A DNA stretch of 5,391 nucleotides. Origin: Gammaproteobacteria bacterium. GTDB lineage: Bacteria; Pseudomonadota; Gammaproteobacteria; Steroidobacterales; Steroidobacteraceae. The position numbers and the translations under genes were made by a program. Positions 1 through 5,170 of this stretch are shown here, piece after piece (the first letter of the stretch is position 1; every line of letters starts with the position of its first letter). The notes under the pieces are model-generated. The model had not been told where the DNA came from, ran no database searches, and saw only the letters and a list, made by a program, of their open reading frames with translations. The stretch is taken from positions 1 through 5,391 of the forward strand of contig PMNQ01000208.1 of assembly GCA_003162555.1 (NCBI GenBank), in the 5' to 3' direction.

Positions 1-1078
1 CAAGATCCGCCGCGTCGAGCTGCACGGCTGCGGTCGCGCGCCACGCCGCGCCGAGCCGGGCGGCGCACCGATCCACGTCGTCCAGCGGTTGCGCCTCGGC
101 AGCGGCGCGTGCGCACCAGACCTCGAGCCAGCGTCCGAAGCGTTCCGGGCGACGCCAGGCATCGCCGAGTTCGAGCAGCTTGAGCATCTGCTCCGGATCC
201 GTGGGCAGCCGTCCAGCCGCGCCCGACAGGGCTCGCACCTGCAGGTGCATGCGGGCGGCGAGCGCGGCCAGGTCGTGGTGCTCAGTGGGCACGCGCAGTC
301 GATTGCACAGTGCCTCAACCTCGGCCTCCGGCAGCGCTGCGAGCAGCGCCGCCCAGCGCGCCGCCGTGTCCGGCTGGCCCTGCGCGGTGGTGATGGCGGT
401 CGCGCGATGCAGCGCGTCGAGCTCCGCGGGCAGGTCGGCGTGCTGCGTCAGTTCCGGCATCAGCACCGCGAGCGCGCCGCAGTCCTGGAGCGTATTGAAC
501 GCGCGCTCGGGATTGTCGGTGGCCAGCGCGCGCTCGAGTTCGCGCCACACGCGCTCGCTCACCAGCGCGCCCACTTCGCCAGCGTGCACCATCGAGCGCA
601 TCAGTTGCAGCGTATCCGGCGCCACGCCGAACCCGAGCACGGCGAAACGTGCGGCGAAACGCGCGACGCGCAGGATGCGCACCGGATCCTCGGCAAACGC
701 CGGCGACACATGCCGCAGCACTCGCGCGTCCAGATCGGCGCGCCCGCCGCAGGGGTCGATGAGCGTACCCGCGCCATCGAGCGCCATCGCGTTGATCGTC
801 AGATCGCGCCGTCGCAGGTCTTCCTCGAGCGTGACGGCGGGCGAGAACTCGGTGACGAAGCCACGATACCCTGGTGCGACCTTACGCTCGAGTCGCGCCA
901 GTGCGTATTCCTCGTGCGTGTCGGGATGCAGGAATACCGGGAATTCCCGGCCTACGGAGCGGTATCCGGCGCGCTCCAGCTCGGCCGGCGTCGCACCCAC
1001 GACCACCCAGTCGCGCTCCCGCACCGGGCAGCCGAGCAGCTCGTCACGGACAGCGCCACCGACGAGGTAGACTTGCAT
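1..1078 (-). CDS. cca: CCA tRNA nucleotidyltransferase, HD-less form (3' end cut by window edge)
   Basis: This enzyme adds or repairs the 3'-terminal CCA of tRNAs in the cytoplasm, using CTP and ATP without a nucleic-acid template. Translating the minus strand from ATG at 1078-1076 gives 359 codons with no stop before the window edge. The N-terminus MQVYLVGGAVRDELLG closely matches E. coli CCA enzyme. The nucleotidyltransferase head holds GGAVRD (residues 7-12), the metal motif region RERDWVVVG (20-28) and RRRDLTINA (89-97). The neck has LRHVSPAFAEDPVRILRVARFAARF (121-145). Two oddities: residue 21 is Glu where E. coli has the first Asp of DxD (D23 is kept), and the HDLGK phosphohydrolase motif is missing, with ARWAALL (239-246) running almost directly into LCNRLRVP (257-264). 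The HD-linked phosphatase/phosphodiesterase activities are therefore not expected. An in-frame TAA just upstream limits the start to ATG 1078 or GTG 1084. No clear ribosome binding site is visible. Perhaps 20-40 residues are missing at the C-terminus. Confidence 0.93.
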   Translation of the reverse strand, partial: MQVYLVGGAVRDELLGCPVRERDWVVVGATPAELERAGYRSVGREFPVFLHPDTHEEYALARLERKVAPGYRGFVTEFSPAVTLEEDLRRRDLTINAMALDGAGTLIDPCGGRADLDARVLRHVSPAFAEDPVRILRVARFAARFAVLGFGVAPDTLQLMRSMVHAGEVGALVSERVWRELERALATDNPERAFNTLQDCGALAVLMPELTQHADLPAELDALHRATAITTAQGQPDTAARWAALLAALPEAEVEALCNRLRVPTEHHDLAALAARMHLQVRALSGAAGRLPTDPEQMLKLLELGDAWRRPERFGRWLEVWCARAAAEAQPLDDVDRCAARLGAAWRATAAVQLDAADL

Positions 1079-1084
1079 GCGCAC

Positions 1085-2152
1085 ATGTTAACCGAGCCTC
1101 GTGCCCGCGCGTTTCACCGTTTCGCAGGAGCGGCGCTGCTGATGAGTGCCTTCAGTCTGTCCGGATGCGGAGTGGGTTACCTGCTGCAGGCGGGCCACGG
1201 CCAGTGGCAGCTGATGCACGCGCGCAAGCCGGTGAGCGGGCTGATCGCAGACGCGTCGACCGATGGGAGCCTGAAGACCAGGCTGGCAGCGGCGCAGGCG
1301 GCGCGTGACTTCGCCAGCCGCGAACTGGCACTGCCCGACAACCGCAGTTACCGCAGCTACAGCGCACTCGGGCGCGACTACGTGGTGTGGAACGTGGTGG
1401 CGACGCCGGAATTCTCGGTGGCGCCGAAGCGCTGGTGGTTTCCGATCACCGGCTCGATCGCCTATCGCGGCTATTTCCGCGAAGCCAGTGCGCGCCGCTA
1501 CGCCGCCGCGCTGGCTGCGCAGGGCTACGACACTTACGTGGGCGGCGTGAGCGCTTATTCGACGCTGGGGAAATTCGCCGATCCGCTGCTCGACACGATG
1601 CTGCGCTACGGCGATCTGCAGCTGATCGGCACGATGTTCCATGAGCTCGCGCACCAGCTCATCTACGTGGCTGGCGACAGCGAATTCAACGAGGCCTTCG
1701 CCATGAGCGTCGAGCGCGCAGGGCTCGCGCGCTGGCTGGAATCACAGGGACGCGGCGCGGAGCTGGCGGCCTACCGCGAGCGCATGCGGCAACAGGCCGC
1801 GTTGCAGCACATCCTGGCCGACGGCCGCGCGCAGCTCGCGCGGCTGTATGCCGAACCGCTCCCAGCAGCAGACATGCGCGCGCGCAAGCAGAAACAGCTG
1901 GCCGCGATCGTGACGTCGGTGCGCGACTACGAACTCCAGGCCGGCCTGCGCAGCGGCTATGACGCCTGGTTCGAGGCCGGGCTCAACAACGCGCACCTGG
2001 CCTCGGTGGCCACCTATTTCGATTGTGTGCCGGGCTTCGAGCGCCTGCTCGATGCACACCACGGGAACCTGCGCGAGTACTACGCCGCGGTGCGCGCCCT
2101 GGCCCGCGGTCCGGCCGCGGCGCGCAGGGCGCTGTGCCTGGGGCCTGTTTGA
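1085..2152 (+). CDS. Lipoprotein zinc aminopeptidase (PF10023-like putative aminopeptidase)
   Basis: Predicted 355-residue, membrane-anchored zinc peptidase. The N-terminus is a lipoprotein signal: charged n-region with RARAFHR, hydrophobic stretch FAGAALLMSAF, and lipobox LSGC with the lipidated Cys at residue 28. The residues after Cys are Gly-Val-Gly, with no Asp at +2, so outer-membrane sorting is likely. The zinc-binding helix HELAHQ has H186, E187 and H190. It is followed by FNEAFAMSVE, where E203 is the likely third ligand by analogy with NEGFA in M1 aminopeptidases; E210 is the alternative. GRDYVVWNVVATPEFSV, RWWFPITGSIAYRGYF and YDTYVGGVSAYSTLGKF are conserved-looking blocks I associate with the proteobacterial 'putative aminopeptidase' family. 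Substrate is unknown. ATG 1085 gives a complete signal peptide. ATG 1142 has a better AGGAG but leaves only 8 residues before the Cys, and TTG 1073 follows GAGG at 1064-1067. Divergent from cca, so any promoter must lie inside the cca coding sequence. Confidence 0.85.
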   Translation: MLTEPRARAFHRFAGAALLMSAFSLSGCGVGYLLQAGHGQWQLMHARKPVSGLIADASTDGSLKTRLAAAQAARDFASRELALPDNRSYRSYSALGRDYVVWNVVATPEFSVAPKRWWFPITGSIAYRGYFREASARRYAAALAAQGYDTYVGGVSAYSTLGKFADPLLDTMLRYGDLQLIGTMFHELAHQLIYVAGDSEFNEAFAMSVERAGLARWLESQGRGAELAAYRERMRQQAALQHILADGRAQLARLYAEPLPAADMRARKQKQLAAIVTSVRDYELQAGLRSGYDAWFEAGLNNAHLASVATYFDCVPGFERLLDAHHGNLREYYAAVRALARGPAAARRALCLGPV

Positions 2153-2178
2153 GCGTCAGTTCACTTCGACGCTGACGC
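2153..2178. terminator. Dyad at the convergent gene junction, possible transcription end
   Basis: GCGTCAG at 2153-2159 pairs perfectly with CTGACGC at 2172-2178 (7 bp, 12-nt loop). An alternative pairing is AGCGTC (2152-2157) with GACGCT (2168-2173). The stem begins right after the aminopeptidase stop and contains the hsp20 stop. There is no T-run on either side, so it is not a classical intrinsic terminator. It could still block read-through or protect 3' ends of both converging transcripts. Confidence 0.3.
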
Positions 2179-2596
2179 GGCGCGGCTCGACTACCGGAGT
2201 CTTCGGAATCACGACCTCGAGCACGCCGTTGTTGTGCTTCGCCTTGATGTCCTCGGCGCGCGCGTTCTCGGGCAGCGAGAAGCGCCGCAGGAAATCGCCC
2301 GCGATGCGCTCGAGCCGCTCGTAACCCTTCTGGTTGTCGCGTTTCTCGATGCGACGTGAGCCGCGGATCGTCAGCACGCCGTCAGCGGCGGTGACATCGA
2401 TGTCCTTGGCCTCGACGCCCGGGAGATCCGCGCGTACGGTGTAGTGGTCTGGCTCCTCATGCACGTCGACGGAAGGCGTCCAGGCGACGACCTTGGTGCC
2501 GTCCGACGCGGTCGTATGATCGTCACCGAAGAGCTGGTCGATCTCACGGTGCAAGCGGCCCATCAGGCGCCAGGGCTCATAACGAACGATATTCAT
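2156..2596 (-). CDS. Small heat-shock protein, Hsp20/alpha-crystallin family
   Basis: A 146-residue ATP-independent holdase chaperone that binds unfolding cytoplasmic proteins and passes them to DnaK/ClpB-type refolding machines (family knowledge). The N-terminal arm is MNIVRYEPW...REIDQLFGDD (1-26). The alpha-crystallin domain runs from about residue 38 to 133, opening with WTPSVDVHEEPDHYTVRADLPG and including the family block GDFLRRFSLPE (100-110) and the signature NGVLEVVIPK (123-132). The short tail VEPRRVSVEVN supplies an I/V-x-I/V type motif (VSV or VEV, 141-145) used for oligomer assembly. Length is typical of bacterial sHsps. ATG 2596 was chosen because GGAGAG lies 7 nt upstream and MNIVRYEPW is the usual beginning. 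An upstream ATG at 2611 would add five residues and swallow the ribosome binding site. A sigma-32-like promoter lies about 50-75 nt upstream. Convergent with the aminopeptidase, with 3 nt between stops. Confidence 0.95.
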   Translation of the reverse strand: MNIVRYEPWRLMGRLHREIDQLFGDDHTTASDGTKVVAWTPSVDVHEEPDHYTVRADLPGVEAKDIDVTAADGVLTIRGSRRIEKRDNQKGYERLERIAGDFLRRFSLPENARAEDIKAKHNNGVLEVVIPKTPVVEPRRVSVEVN

Positions 2597-2603
2597 GGCA
2601 CAT

Positions 2604-2609
2604 CTCTCC
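2604..2609 (-). promoter_or_regulatory. Ribosome binding site of hsp20
   Basis: On the minus strand GGAGAG lies 7 nt before ATG 2596. It decides that start against the in-frame ATG at 2611, which overlaps the site itself. Confidence 0.7.
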
Positions 2610-2643
2610 ATTTGTTGCCGCTACAGCGCGGTACTGATGAACG

Positions 2644-2672
2644 ATGTGTGGCCGCGCGCCGTTGCTTTCAAG
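2644..2672 (-). promoter_or_regulatory. Candidate heat-shock (sigma-32/RpoH-type) promoter of hsp20
   Basis: Reading the minus strand, CTTGAA (2672-2667, followed by another A) is an exact match to the core of the sigma-32 -35 element. After a 15-nt spacer comes CCACACAT (2651-2644), which matches the -10 consensus CCCCATnT only partly. Transcription would start near 2637 and leave a leader of about 40 nt. That leader can form only a weak hairpin (CCGC/GCGG), and I see no clear ROSE or fourU thermometer pairing with the ribosome binding site. The -35 and the position upstream of a heat-shock gene support the call; the -10 is imperfect. Confidence 0.5.
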
Positions 2673-2807
2673 TGTCGCCGCGAACTTGTGCATATGCTGT
2701 GCGTGAAGTGTGGGCGGCAGGTGCATACCAGATATTGATCTCGCACCCGCGCGGGCCGTGTACGCTCCGGACGGATTTTTTTTCCGCGCAGTGCGGCACG
2801 GTTTTTC

Positions 2808-2835
2808 TTAACATATTGAATATGAACGATAAATT
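2808..2835 (+). promoter_or_regulatory. Candidate sigma-70 promoter for nrdJa-nrdJb
   Basis: TTAACA (2808-2813) matches the -35 consensus TTGACA at 5 of 6 positions. TAAATT (2830-2835), after a 16-nt spacer, matches TATAAT at 4 of 6. A T-run (2802-2806) lies just upstream in the first AT-rich patch before nrdJa. Start of transcription would be near 2842, giving a leader of about 165 nt. A competing -10-like TATATC (2907-2912) sits inside the NrdR-like box but has only a poor -35 partner. Which is used cannot be decided by eye. Confidence 0.35.
2812..2824. repeat. Perfect 13-bp dyad CATATTGAATATG
   Basis: Arms CATATT and AATATG are exact inverted repeats around a central G. The dyad overlaps the end of the candidate -35 and the promoter spacer, where an operator would lie. 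I do not recognise the regulator; it does not fit the FNR/Anr consensus TTGAT-N4-ATCAA and only loosely resembles a NrdR box. Confidence 0.5.
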
Positions 2836-2902
2836 CAGCGTGTCGGCAGGCGGCGGCAATCTTGACCGCGCCATTGCTCGTGATTAGTCTCCCGCCTTCC
2901 AA

Positions 2903-2918
2903 TAACTATATCTTGTAG
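2903..2918 (+). promoter_or_regulatory. NrdR-box-like site upstream of nrdJa
   Basis: The core CTATATCTTG (2906-2915) matches 9 of 10 positions of the NrdR core CwAtATaTwG; the outer flanks match poorly. NrdR is the nucleotide-sensing repressor of bacterial ribonucleotide reductase operons, so the position about 90 nt before nrdJa makes functional sense. NrdR sites normally come in pairs about 31-33 bp apart, and I could not find a convincing second copy at that distance on either side, which lowers confidence. Confidence 0.4.
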
Positions 2919-2990
2919 TGGCGATTGTGGAGCGCCGCAGCGGCACCGGTCCGGTTTGCTTAACCGCCAGTGACGCAGCACGCGCTGACA

Positions 2991-2996
2991 GGGGAG
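2991..2996 (+). promoter_or_regulatory. Ribosome binding site of nrdJa
   Basis: GGGGAG lies 12 nt before ATG 3009, a somewhat long spacing. It is the only good purine-rich site nearby. It favours ATG 3009 over the in-frame GTG at 2970, which has no ribosome binding site. Confidence 0.5.
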
Positions 2997-3008
2997 ATTT
3001 TTTCAGGC

Positions 3009-5168
3009 ATGAATTCCGTCGTGAAACTCGAACACAAAGACGTCAACGCGATTCCTTTTCAGGAAGCTTCGCTCGACATCTGGGACCAGAAGTATCGTCT
3101 CACCGCCAAGGATGGCACGCCCATCGATGGCTCGATGGACGATACCTACAAGCGCGTCGCGCGCGCGCTCGCCGATGTCGAGCGGCCGGAGCTGCGCGAG
3201 ACGTGGAACGAGCGCTTCCTGTGGGCGCTGCGGCACGGTGCGATTCCGGCCGGACGCGTGACCAGCAACGCCGGCGCACTCGCGCACAAACCTGCCACCT
3301 CGACAATCAACTGCACGGTCTCGGGCACGATTCACGATTCGATGTACGACATCCTCGACAAGGTGCACGAGGCCGGCCTCACGCTCAAGGCGGGCTGCGG
3401 CATCGGTTATGAATTCTCCACGCTCCGTCCGCGCGGTGCGTACGTCTCCGGCGCCGGCGCCTATACCTCCGGGCCGCTGTCGTTCATGGATATCTACGAC
3501 AAGATGTGCTTCACGGTGTCTTCGGCCGGCGGTCGGCGCGGCGCGCAGATGGGCACCTTCGATGTCGGACATCCCGACGCGATGGATTTCATCCGCGCCA
3601 AGCGCGAGCACGGGCGGCTGCGCCAGTTCAACCTGTCGCTGCTGGTAACGGATGAATTCATGCAGGCGGTGCGCGAGGACCGCGAATGGCGGCTGGCGTT
3701 CCCGATCTCGCTGGCGGAATTCACCGCCGCCGAGGCCGAGCTGCGTCCGCAGCTCGACGATCCGGAAAAATTCGTGTGGCGCGAGTGGCCGGTGCACACC
3801 GGCTACGTCGTCAACGATGCCGGGCTGGTTGCCTGCCGCATCTACAAGAAGTTGCCGGCGCGTCGCATGTGGGACGTGATCATGTCCTCCACCTACGATT
3901 TCGCCGAGCCGGGCTTCATTCTCATCGACCGCGTCAATGAGATGAACAACAACTGGTGGTGCGAGAACATCCGCGCCACGAACCCTTGCGGAGAACAGCC
4001 ACTGCCACCGTACGGCTCCTGCCTGCTGGGCTCAGTGAACCTGACGCGCTTCGTGCGCGATCCGTTCACCAAGCAGGCGCACTTCGACTGGGACGAATAC
4101 CGCGAGGTGGTGCGCGTGTTCACGCGCGCGCTCGACAACGTGGTCGAGATCAACGGCCTGCCGCTCGAGCAGCAGCGCCAGGAAATCACGCGCAAGCGGC
4201 GCCACGGCATGGGTTTCCTCGGCCTCGGCTCGACGATCTCGCTGCTGGGCATGAAGTACGGTTCACCCGAATCCGTGAAGTTCACCGAGGACGTGTCGCG
4301 CGACATGGCGCTGGCGGGCTGGGAAGCCGGCCTCGAACTGGCGCGCGAGAAGGGTCCGGCGCCGATCATGAACGAAGAATTCACGGTCACGCAGGAGATG
4401 CTGCGCAAGCGCCCGGAGATGGAGCGCGACGGCTGGAAGCCGGGCGCGAAGATCCCGGGACGGCTCCTGCACGCGCGCTACAGCCGCTACATGCAGCGCA
4501 TCGCCGGCGTGGCGCCGCAGCTGGTCGAGCAGCTCTCGCAGGTGGGCGCGCGCTTCACGCACCATACCTCGATCGCGCCGACCGGCACGATCTCGCTGTC
4601 GCTGGCCAATAACGCCAGCAACGGCATCGAGCCCAGCTTCGCGCATCACTACTACCGCAACGTGATTCGCGGCGGCCGCAAGAGCAAGGAAAAGATCGAC
4701 GTGTTCTCGTTCGAGCTGCTGGCCTACCGCGAACTGGTGAACCAGCGCGCCATGCCGGGCGCCACCAATGCTGCCGAGGCGCTGCCGGAATATTTCACCA
4801 CCACCGATGATGTCTCGCCGCGCCAGCACGTCGACATCCAGGCGGCATCGCAGAAGTGGATCGACTCCTCGATCTCCAAGACGGCCAACGTGCCCACGGA
4901 TTTCAAGTACGAGGACTTCAAGGGCATATATATGTATGCGCACGAGCAGGGGCTGAAGGGCTGCACCACTTTTCGCTTCAACCCCGAGGCCTTCCAGGGG
5001 GTGCTGGTGAAGGAAGACGACCTGAAGAACACCACCTATGTGTTCACGCTGGAAGATGGCACCGAGGTGTCGGCGCGTGGTGACGAGGAGATTGAATACG
5101 ACGGCGAGAAGCACAGCGCCGCCAATCTCTTTGACGCCATTAAAGAAGGCTATTACGGGAAGCTCTGA
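3009..5168 (+). CDS. nrdJa: Class II (adenosylcobalamin-dependent) ribonucleotide reductase, catalytic subunit NrdJa
   Basis: Reduces ribonucleotides to deoxyribonucleotides for DNA synthesis, using a thiyl radical generated from coenzyme B12, with or without oxygen. The 719-residue product has the ten-stranded barrel signatures: C102 in STINCTVSG and C338 in GSCLLGSVNL as the substrate-reducing cysteine pair, and N325, C327 and E329 in NPCGEQPL as the radical cysteine and its acid/base partners. KAGCGIGYEFSTLRP (about 127-141) and SIAPTGTISLSL (521-532) are glycine-rich active-site/phosphate loops. SSAGGRRGAQMGTFDVGHPD is typical of the B12-dependent class. There is no N-terminal ATP-cone. 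The last cysteine is C652; the remaining 67 residues lack the C-terminal cysteine pair that normally recharges the active site. That fits the split form known from Pseudomonas aeruginosa, and the downstream gene is its partner. ATG 3009 is chosen from GGGGAG upstream; GTG 2970 would add 13 unconserved-looking residues. Confidence 0.95.
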   Translation: MNSVVKLEHKDVNAIPFQEASLDIWDQKYRLTAKDGTPIDGSMDDTYKRVARALADVERPELRETWNERFLWALRHGAIPAGRVTSNAGALAHKPATSTINCTVSGTIHDSMYDILDKVHEAGLTLKAGCGIGYEFSTLRPRGAYVSGAGAYTSGPLSFMDIYDKMCFTVSSAGGRRGAQMGTFDVGHPDAMDFIRAKREHGRLRQFNLSLLVTDEFMQAVREDREWRLAFPISLAEFTAAEAELRPQLDDPEKFVWREWPVHTGYVVNDAGLVACRIYKKLPARRMWDVIMSSTYDFAEPGFILIDRVNEMNNNWWCENIRATNPCGEQPLPPYGSCLLGSVNLTRFVRDPFTKQAHFDWDEYREVVRVFTRALDNVVEINGLPLEQQRQEITRKRRHGMGFLGLGSTISLLGMKYGSPESVKFTEDVSRDMALAGWEAGLELAREKGPAPIMNEEFTVTQEMLRKRPEMERDGWKPGAKIPGRLLHARYSRYMQRIAGVAPQLVEQLSQVGARFTHHTSIAPTGTISLSLANNASNGIEPSFAHHYYRNVIRGGRKSKEKIDVFSFELLAYRELVNQRAMPGATNAAEALPEYFTTTDDVSPRQHVDIQAASQKWIDSSISKTANVPTDFKYEDFKGIYMYAHEQGLKGCTTFRFNPEAFQGVLVKEDDLKNTTYVFTLEDGTEVSARGDEEIEYDGEKHSAANLFDAIKEGYYGKL

Positions 5169-5170
5169 TC

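Larger units (their letters stand above)
2597..3008. other. 412-nt non-coding region between divergent hsp20 and nrdJa
   Basis: No convincing gene is present. The hsp20 promoter candidate occupies the left end. The middle holds a perfect palindrome CCCGCGCGGG (2746-2755), an 8-T run (2776-2783) flanked by CGGA/TCCG, and a short hairpin CCGC/GCGG (2784-2796) followed by CACGG and five Ts. These resemble weak terminator-like pieces, but none has a strong stem directly ahead of its T-run. From about 2801 the base composition turns AT-rich and contains the nrdJa promoter candidate, a 13-bp dyad and a NrdR-like box. I looked for an adenosylcobalamin riboswitch and did not find the B12 box or the conserved core. 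Confidence 0.7.

Noticed and set aside
180..1070. 296-codon plus-strand frame rich in Ser/Arg/Ala
   Set aside because: Composition is typical of a shadow frame opposite a GC-rich gene; it lies wholly within cca.
89..1084. Very long plus-strand open frame (from 89, continuous with the aminopeptidase)
   Set aside because: It is the antisense of cca, kept open by GC-rich codon bias. It resembles no family, whereas the minus strand reads as an unmistakable CCA enzyme. The true gene begins at about 1085 with a lipoprotein signal.
2687..2695. DnaA-box-like TGTGCATAT (8 of 9 to TGTGnATAA)
   Set aside because: A single copy on the hsp20 side of the region, overlapping a simple GCATATGC palindrome; chance match is likely.
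2731..2745. Half FNR/Anr site (TTGATC)
   Set aside because: The second half ATCAA is absent at the required 4-nt spacing.
2444..2887. 147-codon plus-strand frame crossing hsp20 and the intergenic region
   Set aside because: It overlaps the well-supported hsp20 start region antisense, has no ribosome binding site and no recognisable domain.
2621..2902. 93- and 68-codon minus-strand frames in the hsp20-nrdJ gap
   Set aside because: Arg/His-rich sequences without motifs, lying across the likely promoters of both neighbours; no good ribosome binding site seen.
2597..3008. Adenosylcobalamin riboswitch upstream of a B12-dependent enzyme
   Set aside because: GCCAGTG near 2966 looks superficially like a B12-box core, but the conserved box and core helices are not visible. 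A covariance-model search would decide.
2970..3008. Upstream GTG start for NrdJa adding 13 residues
   Set aside because: No ribosome binding site before it, and GGGGAG lies between it and ATG 3009, supporting the downstream start.
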